The position numbers and the translations under genes are program-made. Under the pieces are notes generated by a model. It saw only the letters and a list, made by a program, of their open reading frames with translations, made no database searches and was not told the DNA's origin. Shown here one piece after another: positions 1 through 5,772 of a stretch of DNA of 7,586 bases. How positions within the stretch are numbered: the first letter of the stretch is position 1; every line of letters starts with the position of its first letter. This DNA comes from Actinomycetota bacterium (GTDB lineage: Bacteria > Actinomycetota > Thermoleophilia > Gaiellales > F1-60-MAGs149): positions 1 to 7,586 of the forward strand of contig CANKHS010000059.1 in the NCBI GenBank assembly GCA_947481755.1. Reading direction: 5' to 3'.

Positions 1-1805
1 AGGAGCGCGAAGATGCGACGCGGAATCGCATGAGCGCCTCGCGTCGCCACCGTGACCGTGTCGCGCCCAACAAAGTACGAGGTTGTCGCCGAATCGATGC
101 GATCTGCCAGCGCGCTGTTTCCGAGCGCCTCGGGTACGTTCGGGGATTCCGCGAAGCCGAAACTCAACAGCACGCGCCACATACCAGGCACAATCTCCTC
201 GACCGAGGAGCGCTCGTCAGCCGTGGCATACGGCGTGTCGAGCGTCAGCACCGTCAGCAGAATCGTGGTCTCGTGCATCCGGCCAAAGTTGCGGATCGCC
301 GAGAGCAGTGTTCGCGGAGCATGCGCGGGAGACGCCACGAGAAAGACGCCCGTACCCTCCGTGGTTTTGTACTCGCCCGCCCTGACCTTGTCGGCAAACG
401 CATCGGCCTCAACGGCCTCACCCGACAGGGCGCGCAACATCGCCTGCCGACCAGACGACCACGACCAGAAAATCATGTACAGAACTGCGGCTACGGCCAG
501 CGAGAACCATGCGCCGTGAGGAATCTTGGTGATGTTGGCGGAGAAAAAGGCAACATCGACAATGCCGAGAGGCAAAAAGACCGCCACGACTTTCCACAGC
601 GGCCAGCCCCAGATTCGGTGTGCCACGATCACGGCCAACGCCGTCGTACAGCAGAGCGTGCCCGTGACCGCCAGCCCATAGGCGGCGGCAAGGTGCGCCG
701 ACGAGCCAAATCCAATCACGGTTGTGACGACGGCGATGTATAAGATCAGCGTCACTACCGGAACGAAAATTTGGCCACGCATCGTCGCTGACGTTTGCAA
801 TACGCGCATCCGTGGAAGCAAGCCCAACTGCATCGCCTGGCGAGAAACGGAGTAGGCGCCGGTGATGACAGCCTGCGACGCGATCACCGTCGCCACCGTA
901 GCGAGAATCACGAGCGGTAACTCGAAGCCCGACGGTACGAGATGGAAGAACGGGTTGTCGACCAATTTGGGTTGCTGCAAGATCAGTGCGCCTTGACCGA
1001 GGTAGTTGAGAACGAGCGCCGGGAAGACGACGACGAGCCACGACAAGGCAATCGGACCCCGCCCAAAGTGCCCCATATCTGCGTACAGCGCCTCAGCACC
1101 CGTGATGCAGAGGGTGACGGCACTGAGCGCGACGAAGGTCATGACGGGATGGTCGATAGCGAACATCGCCGCATAGCTCGGCGAGATGGCGCGAATCACA
1201 TCGGGGTTCTTGGCAATTCCAATCACACCCATCACCGCAAGCGCTCCGAACCAGAGCACCATGATTGGGCCAAACAATTTGCCGACCTTCGCTGTGCCCC
1301 AGCGCTGCATCAGGAAGAGGACGGTCAGGATCACCAAGGCGATTTCGACCGCGACCTTCTCTGTCTCAGGGAAGCGCAGACCAGCACCTTCGACCGCGGA
1401 CAGCACGGAGATGCTTGGCGTCAGAATCGCATCGCTCGAAAACAGTGCGACAGCGAGAATGCCAACCAGCGTCACGAAGGTCGCGCCCCGCTTCGAGACG
1501 ACGCGGAGTGCCAGCGACTGCAGGGCGAGATCGCCACCCTCCCCCTTGTTGGAGGCACGCGTGACGATTCCCACGTACTTGATCGTGACGACGATGATGA
1601 GCGCCCAGATAAACATCGAGAGGATTCCGAGAATGCTGCCCCGGTCCGTTGACAAACCAATTGTCGGTCCGAAGGCAACCTGGAGTGAATAGAGCGGGCT
1701 CGTGCCAATGTCGCCAAAAACGACTCCGAGTGCACCGAGTGCGAGCAGAGCGAACGGACCGCGCGGCGCGTGGCCTTCATGGTGTGTGTGGGGGGCATCC
1801 GACAT
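1..1805 (-). CDS. kup: Kup-family low-affinity potassium transporter, C-terminus cut by window edge
   Basis: Integral membrane K+ uptake protein of the KUP/HAK/KT family, thought to work as a K+/H+ symporter. The reading frame is open from the ATG at 1805 to the left edge, giving 601 residues; E. coli Kup has about 620, so only roughly 20-30 residues are missing. Family signatures seen: VVFGDIGTSPLYS near residues 28-40, NKGEGGDLALQSL at 86-98, ILTPSISVLSAVEG at 127-140, GAEALYADMGHFG at 236-248, and IASQAVITGAYSVSRQAMQLG at 308-328. A series of hydrophobic helices fills about residues 18-440, and a soluble C-terminal domain follows. The start is firm: an in-frame TGA lies three codons upstream and no other start precedes the GDIGTSPLY motif. 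The N-terminus is short and histidine-rich (HTHHEGH, residues 6-12). No clear Shine-Dalgarno is visible. One oddity is Ser-Ser-Asp at 123-125, where most relatives have Gly-Asp. It is divergent from the methyltransferase operon and probably functionally separate. Confidence 0.96.
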   Translation of the reverse strand, partial: MSDAPHTHHEGHAPRGPFALLALGALGVVFGDIGTSPLYSLQVAFGPTIGLSTDRGSILGILSMFIWALIIVVTIKYVGIVTRASNKGEGGDLALQSLALRVVSKRGATFVTLVGILAVALFSSDAILTPSISVLSAVEGAGLRFPETEKVAVEIALVILTVLFLMQRWGTAKVGKLFGPIMVLWFGALAVMGVIGIAKNPDVIRAISPSYAAMFAIDHPVMTFVALSAVTLCITGAEALYADMGHFGRGPIALSWLVVVFPALVLNYLGQGALILQQPKLVDNPFFHLVPSGFELPLVILATVATVIASQAVITGAYSVSRQAMQLGLLPRMRVLQTSATMRGQIFVPVVTLILYIAVVTTVIGFGSSAHLAAAYGLAVTGTLCCTTALAVIVAHRIWGWPLWKVVAVFLPLGIVDVAFFSANITKIPHGAWFSLAVAAVLYMIFWSWSSGRQAMLRALSGEAVEADAFADKVRAGEYKTTEGTGVFLVASPAHAPRTLLSAIRNFGRMHETTILLTVLTLDTPYATADERSSVEEIVPGMWRVLLSFGFAESPNVPEALGNSALADRIDSATTSYFVGRDTVTVATRGAHAIPRRIFAL

Positions 1806-1923
1806 GGCAGATCACGCCAAGAGATGGCGCTACGGAAGTGTATCTCCGTGTCGCTCAGGTCGGGTTCGGAGCGCGCGTAAGTGCGTCGCCTGCCATATTT
1901 ACGGGACTAGGGAAGGACCTCAC
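1806..1923. promoter_or_regulatory. Divergent intergenic region between kup and the methyltransferase operon
   Basis: This 118-base gap must hold the 5' signals for kup (leftward) and probably for the rightward operon. I see one A/T-rich spot, TGCCATATTTACGG at about 1891-1904, that could supply a -10 element in either direction. I cannot find a convincing -35 at the right spacing for either strand. No riboswitch-like fold or clear operator palindrome is apparent. The promoter assignment is inferred from gene orientation rather than from motifs. Confidence 0.35.
1911..1917 (+). promoter_or_regulatory. Ribosome binding site that fixes the GTG start of the MttB-like gene
   Basis: GGAAGGA, a good Shine-Dalgarno match, ends six bases before the GTG at 1924. 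The reading frame is open further upstream to an ATG at 1702, but that extension would lie over the 5' end of kup, has no such site and adds residues with no similarity to the family. The GTG start is therefore preferred. Confidence 0.75.
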
Positions 1924-3366
1924 GTGTTCGTCAATCGCACTCCCCGCTTTGAACCACTTTCGGAAGACGCTCTCGACACCGTCGACCGCGGCTGGAAGCG
2001 CCTCGTCTCCGAGCTTGGCATCACGTTTATGCACGAGCCATCGCTCGAGCTCTTCAAGCGCGAGGGCCAACGTGTTGAGGGCGAAGTCGTCTTCTTCGAT
2101 CCCGACTGGCTGCTGGAGCGCATCAAGACGACGCCGACCGAGTTCACCCTCCTGTCGCGCAACCCCGCGAAGAATGTCCAGTTCGGCAAAGACAACATGG
2201 TTTTCTGCACCGGCCAGTCGATGCCGTTCGTCGACGACGGTATGTCGCGACGCGACGGCACGCTCGCCGATGCCGTCAAGTTGCTGCGTGCTGCCCAGAT
2301 GACACCCGAGATCGATACGCCGGGCTACCCGATCATCGAGTGCAATGACAAGCCGCTCGATTCGCGCCACCTCGACCTGCAGCTCGCCATGTACGAGAAC
2401 ACTGACCTTGCCGTTGGTGCCGCGCAGATCCACGTCAACGGTGTGATCGACTCGATCGCGATGGCCCAGCTCGCGCTCGGTGGCTTTGATGTACTCGAGA
2501 AGAACCCCGGCGTCTTCGGCACGATCAACGCCAACTCGCCACTCGTCTTCGACACGCGCATGCTGGAGTCGTTGTGGCTCTTGGCCGAGCGCAACCAGAT
2601 CGTCAACATCACGCCGTTCATCCTGATGGGCGCGATGGGCCCGGTCTCGTTGCCGGCCGCACTCGCCCAGCAGACAGCCGAATCGTTGGCGGGCATCGCG
2701 CTCGTGCAGGCAATTCGCCCCGGCTGCCCCGCGATCATGGGCTCCTTCGTCTCGAATACGGATATGAAGTCCGGCTCGCCTGGCTTCGGTGGCCCCGAGG
2801 CCGCCTTGGGCATCCTTGCCACCGGCCAGATCGCTCGCCGCCACAATGTCCTCTGGCGTGCCGGTGGTGGCGGTCTCAACGCCAGCCCTGCCGTGGATGG
2901 CCAGTCGGCCTTCGAATCGCTCAACACCATGCTGCCGTCGTTCCTTGCGGGTGCGAACCTCCAGTTGCACTGCACGGGCTGGCTCGAAGGTGGGCTCGTG
3001 CACTCCTTCGCGAAGGTCGCCATGGATACGGAGATGCTGCGCCAGATGATCGCGCAGTTTACCCCCGTCGAATTTAGCGACGAGACGCTCGCGTTTGGCG
3101 CTCACGAAGAGGTCGGCCATGGTGGCCACTTCTTCGGTGCCGCCCATACCCTCGAGCGTTTCCGCGACTGCTTCTATCGCCCTGAGGTCTGGACAACGGA
3201 CAACTACTCGTCCTGGACCAAGAAAGACCGGCCTAACGCGACCCAGCGAGCCCTCGCCAAGTGGGAGGAATTGCAGGAGTCGTGGGAGGCGCCGCCGCTC
3301 GATCCTGATCTGCACGCCGAGCTGAAGGCCTACGCAGACCGCCGTCGTATCGAACTGGGCGACTAA
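1924..3366 (+). CDS. MttB-family (trimethylamine/quaternary-amine) methyltransferase, non-pyrrolysine type
   Basis: Cytoplasmic TIM-barrel methyltransferase of the trimethylamine methyltransferase family, 480 residues from the GTG start against about 495 for archaeal MttB. Characterised members move a methyl group from trimethylamine, or in pyrrolysine-free bacterial homologues from betaine-type quaternary amines, to the cobalt of a corrinoid protein. Conserved blocks seen: GFGGPEAALG at 287-296, WRAGGGG at 311-317, ANLQLHCTGWLEGGL at 344-358, EEVGHGGHFF at 395-404 and HTLERFRDCFYRP at 408-420. The frame runs uninterrupted to TAA with no in-frame TAG, so it carries no pyrrolysine and is more like the MtgB side of the family. 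It is the first gene of an operon with two DMT transporters. No corrinoid protein gene is visible in the window. The family call is strong. The substrate is unknown and 'trimethylamine' should not be taken literally. Confidence 0.93.
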   Translation: MFVNRTPRFEPLSEDALDTVDRGWKRLVSELGITFMHEPSLELFKREGQRVEGEVVFFDPDWLLERIKTTPTEFTLLSRNPAKNVQFGKDNMVFCTGQSMPFVDDGMSRRDGTLADAVKLLRAAQMTPEIDTPGYPIIECNDKPLDSRHLDLQLAMYENTDLAVGAAQIHVNGVIDSIAMAQLALGGFDVLEKNPGVFGTINANSPLVFDTRMLESLWLLAERNQIVNITPFILMGAMGPVSLPAALAQQTAESLAGIALVQAIRPGCPAIMGSFVSNTDMKSGSPGFGGPEAALGILATGQIARRHNVLWRAGGGGLNASPAVDGQSAFESLNTMLPSFLAGANLQLHCTGWLEGGLVHSFAKVAMDTEMLRQMIAQFTPVEFSDETLAFGAHEEVGHGGHFFGAAHTLERFRDCFYRPEVWTTDNYSSWTKKDRPNATQRALAKWEELQESWEAPPLDPDLHAELKAYADRRRIELGD

Positions 3367-3375
3367 GGTCGTGGC

Positions 3376-4197
3376 ATGACCGTCCTACTCGGACTGTCGG
3401 CAGCATTCTCGTGGGCGTTTGCGAGCGTCTTCGTCCAAAAGTCGTCGAGACTGGTGGATCTCCGCGTGATGCTCGTGGTCATGCTGTTGATCAGCACGTG
3501 CCTCGTCGTCCCAGCGGCACTGATCGCCGACGGGTTGCAGGGTCCGTTCAACCTTCAGGCGTTGGGTATCCCCGCCCTGGCGGGCGTCGCGGGCAACATT
3601 GGCTTCCTGCTGATGGTGAAGGCAATGAAGGTCGGCAGCATCAGTATCGTGGCGCCGATCATCGCCCTGGAGGGCGGCCTCGCTGCGGCCGTTGCTGTCG
3701 TGCTCGGCGAGCGTCCTTCGCCCGCGACGATCGCGTTACTCGCGCTGGCTGCTGCTGGTGCCGTGCTCGTCTCGATCGAACCAGGGCGACGAACGGCGAA
3801 GGGTGCCGGTTGGGCGGTGCTCGCAGCGTTCGTCTACGCCATCATGCTCGTGGCAATGGGACACACGGAACAACCGGCGATGACCTCGGCTGGGATCGCT
3901 CGAGTCGCGAGCCTCCTGACGGCAATTCCCTTGTTTTTGATGGTGAGAAAACTGCCGCCACGCCCGGCCATCAAACCACTGCTCGCCGCCGGGACACTCG
4001 ACGCGATTGGCTTCGCAACCTTCGCGATCGCTGCCTCGCTTGGACCGTTGACGGTGGCCTCCGTCACGTCGGCCCAGTGGGCATCGGCTGCAGCACTGAT
4101 CGGTATTTTCTTTCTCCGCGAGCGACTCTTCGCCAACCAGTACATCGGCATTGCCGTCACGATGGTCGCCGTCACAGGTCTGGGACTGCTGACGTAG
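3376..4197 (+). CDS. EamA/DMT-superfamily membrane transporter, first of a tandem pair
   Basis: Polytopic inner-membrane protein of 273 residues, the usual size for a ten-helix drug/metabolite transporter built from two EamA repeats. Almost the whole chain is hydrophobic, with short charged loops. The first repeat spans about residues 1-135 and contains SIVAPIIALEGGLA at 90-103 and the loop GERPS at 111-115. The second spans about 146-273, with ASLGPLTVASVTSAQW at 220-235 and a LRERLFANQYIG loop at 247-258. The segment EPGRRTAKG at 135-143 links the halves. The ATG lies nine bases after the methyltransferase stop, with a weak AAGG at 3365-3368 overlapping that stop, so translation is probably coupled. 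Relatives export or import amino acids, sugars or small metabolites. Transport of the methyltransferase's substrate or product is inferred from position only. Confidence 0.9.
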   Translation: MTVLLGLSAAFSWAFASVFVQKSSRLVDLRVMLVVMLLISTCLVVPAALIADGLQGPFNLQALGIPALAGVAGNIGFLLMVKAMKVGSISIVAPIIALEGGLAAAVAVVLGERPSPATIALLALAAAGAVLVSIEPGRRTAKGAGWAVLAAFVYAIMLVAMGHTEQPAMTSAGIARVASLLTAIPLFLMVRKLPPRPAIKPLLAAGTLDAIGFATFAIAASLGPLTVASVTSAQWASAAALIGIFFLRERLFANQYIGIAVTMVAVTGLGLLT

Positions 4198-4198
4198 C

Positions 4199-5023
4199 GT
4201 GACCGTCCTCTTCGGACTCGGCACGGCCTTCGCGTGGGCATTTGCAAACGTCTTCACTCAGCAGGTCACCCGTACGAAGACGAAGCCCGCGGTGATCATG
4301 TTTTGGGTTCTCACCGTCACCACAGCGGCGGTGTTACCGCTCGCGCTGATCGTCGACCACCTCGAAGGCCCCTGGACGATCGAAGGGCTCGCCTGGCCCG
4401 TGGCGGCCGGCGTGCTCGCCGATATCGGGTTTTTCCTGCTCCTGCGCGCCTTAAGCAAGGGCAGCCTGAGCGTGATCGCCCCAATCATCGCGTTGGAAGG
4501 CGGCCTCGCAACGATCTTCTCGATTGCCCTCGGCGAACGTCCCGCAGCACTTGTCTATGGACTGATCATTGTTGCGGTAATCGGGGCGGTACTTGTTGCG
4601 CTGGAGCCAGGGCGGCGCACGGCGGCCGGTGCCCCCGAGGCCATCCTGGCGGCGATCGCCTACGCCGGCGTGCTCGTCTCCCTCGGCCACTCCGAGCTGC
4701 CCGACCTGACCACGGTTGGCATTACACGCGGAGTAAGTGTGCTCGTGATTCTGCCGGCCTTCCTCCTCGTCCGTCAGCTACCGAGTCGCGTCAACATCTA
4801 TCCCATCCTCTGGTGTGGATTGCTCGACGCTGTTGGCTTCGTCTGCTTCGCCTTCGCCGCCTCGATTGGCCCGCTGTCGGTCGCGTCGGTCACCGCAACC
4901 CAATGGGGTACCGCGGCCGCGCTGATTGGAATCATCGGCATGCGCGAACGACTCTTCGTCAACCAGTACATCGGCATCGCCGTGACGCTGATTGCGGTGA
5001 CGGGACTCGGGCTTGCCAGCTAG
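4199..5023 (+). CDS. EamA/DMT-superfamily membrane transporter, second of a tandem pair
   Basis: A 274-residue ten-helix DMT transporter that starts with GTG one base after the previous stop. It aligns end to end with its upstream neighbour at roughly half identical residues by eye. Shared stretches include the opening MTVL, APIIALEGGLA (94-104), LGERP (111-115), the inter-repeat EPGRRTA (136-142), the VASVT/QW block near 228-236 and NQYIGIAVT (255-263). The similarity is highest in the second half. This is a tandem duplication that has diverged well beyond recent copying. No strong Shine-Dalgarno precedes the GTG, so it is probably translated by coupling to the first copy. The pair could act as two transporters of different specificity or as a heteromer; the sequence does not decide. 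The TAG stop lies within a CTAG shared with the converging gene. Confidence 0.9.
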   Translation: MTVLFGLGTAFAWAFANVFTQQVTRTKTKPAVIMFWVLTVTTAAVLPLALIVDHLEGPWTIEGLAWPVAAGVLADIGFFLLLRALSKGSLSVIAPIIALEGGLATIFSIALGERPAALVYGLIIVAVIGAVLVALEPGRRTAAGAPEAILAAIAYAGVLVSLGHSELPDLTTVGITRGVSVLVILPAFLLVRQLPSRVNIYPILWCGLLDAVGFVCFAFAASIGPLSVASVTATQWGTAAALIGIIGMRERLFVNQYIGIAVTLIAVTGLGLAS

Positions 5024-5772
5024 GTACGGCGTTGCAACGCCGCGACCGATGCGGTCGAGAGTGGCTCGCGTGAGATACCCGTCGTGCCACCCCGCGTGGC
5101 GTAGGCCGTAATCCGACCAGAGCGTTCGCCATGGTGGGCGAGCAGTTGGTGCCGACGAATATCGTGGATCAGGAAGTCTGCCGCCGCCTCGAGGGCGTCA
5201 ATCACAACGATGCTGCCAGCCTCTGCGCGCACGGCGTCGGTGTCGGCGTAGGCGCTTGGCGTCAAGAGCAGGAGCACTGCCACCTCTGGCGCATGGCCAC
5301 GCAGGCGGACAAGGAGTTCGGCGACGGAATCCTCACCACGTTCGATCAGCGTGACGCTGCCTCCACCGCGCAGCGTACGAATTGTCTTGGCAAGCACCAT
5401 CGGCTTGACCTCGGCCGACGAGAAGACCGCGACGACCGGACGCCCTTTGGCCTCCGCAAGTGCCGCCCGCAGGCCACACTCGAGGCCGCGCAGAGTGATG
5501 CCCTCGGTTTCGGGGCGCGCCTCGAACGAGGCAAAGCCGCTCGCGAGGAGCAATGCCTTGGCGCCCTCATCGAGCAGTCCCACTGCGAGGTCCTGCACGC
5601 GTTGCACGATCTGGTCAGGCCGCCGCTTCGCGTAGGGCGCGAAGGCCTGATCGGCGACCACCACCAGGTCCTCTTTCGGCAATTGAGCACGCAGGAGCTC
5701 TGCTCCGCGCACTCCTTCCCAGCCCTCTGCGACGACTCCGATTGGACCAGCCGGGTCGGCGCTCCAGGTCAC
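5020..5772 (-). CDS. MurI-like Asp/Glu racemase-family protein lacking the catalytic cysteines
   Basis: The 250-residue protein follows the layout of glutamate racemase throughout. PIGVV at 10-14 matches the PIGVFDSGVGG opening; EDLVVVADQAFAPYAKR at 34-50 matches the DTARVPYG block; ALLLASGFAS at 73-82 matches VVACNTAS; VAVLLLLTPSAY at 164-175 matches LVLGCTHYP; and SIVVIDALEAAADFL at 187-201 matches the LIDSAEA helix. The residues that do the chemistry are replaced: the N-terminal Asp is Ala15, the first Cys is Ser78 and the second Cys is Thr171. The only cysteine is Cys99, outside both sites. Proton-transfer racemisation of glutamate is therefore not expected, and a cell-wall role is unlikely. 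The GTG start at 5772 is chosen because it overlaps the upstream stop (GTGA) and puts PIGVV at the family position; a longer frame reaching 5898 would run into the preceding gene. Function unknown. Confidence 0.7.
   Translation of the reverse strand: MTWSADPAGPIGVVAEGWEGVRGAELLRAQLPKEDLVVVADQAFAPYAKRRPDQIVQRVQDLAVGLLDEGAKALLLASGFASFEARPETEGITLRGLECGLRAALAEAKGRPVVAVFSSAEVKPMVLAKTIRTLRGGGSVTLIERGEDSVAELLVRLRGHAPEVAVLLLLTPSAYADTDAVRAEAGSIVVIDALEAAADFLIHDIRRHQLLAHHGERSGRITAYATRGGTTGISREPLSTASVAALQRRT
5028..5057. terminator. Two adjacent GC-rich hairpins just past the convergent stops, possible terminator
   Basis: A perfect 14-base palindrome, GGCGTTGCAACGCC, covers 5028-5041. A six-pair stem with a three-base loop, CGACCG-ATG-CGGTCG, follows at 5043-5057. 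They lie 4 and 19 bases beyond the TAG of the second DMT transporter and inside the last codons of the opposing gene. Neither is followed by a T-run on the plus strand, so a classical intrinsic terminator is not shown; U-less hairpin termination of the plus-strand operon is possible. Chance occurrence in GC-rich coding sequence is the alternative. Confidence 0.35.

Noticed and set aside
30..743. Plus-strand frames across the kup region
   Set aside because: The minus-strand frame encodes a full set of Kup motifs, while the plus-strand translations are Arg-rich with no recognisable domain.
1702..1923. Upstream in-frame extension of the MttB-like gene to an ATG at 1702
   Set aside because: It overlaps the 5' end of kup on the other strand, has no family similarity, and the GTG at 1924 has a well-placed GGAAGGA site.
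1855..3315. Long open frame on the minus strand antisense to the MttB-like gene (486 codons)
   Set aside because: It is the GC-rich complement of a clear family gene, and its Arg/Glu/His-rich translation matches no protein family I know.
1924..3366. Possible pyrrolysine (amber read-through) MttB
   Set aside because: There is no in-frame TAG, and the family motifs run uninterrupted to a TAA stop.
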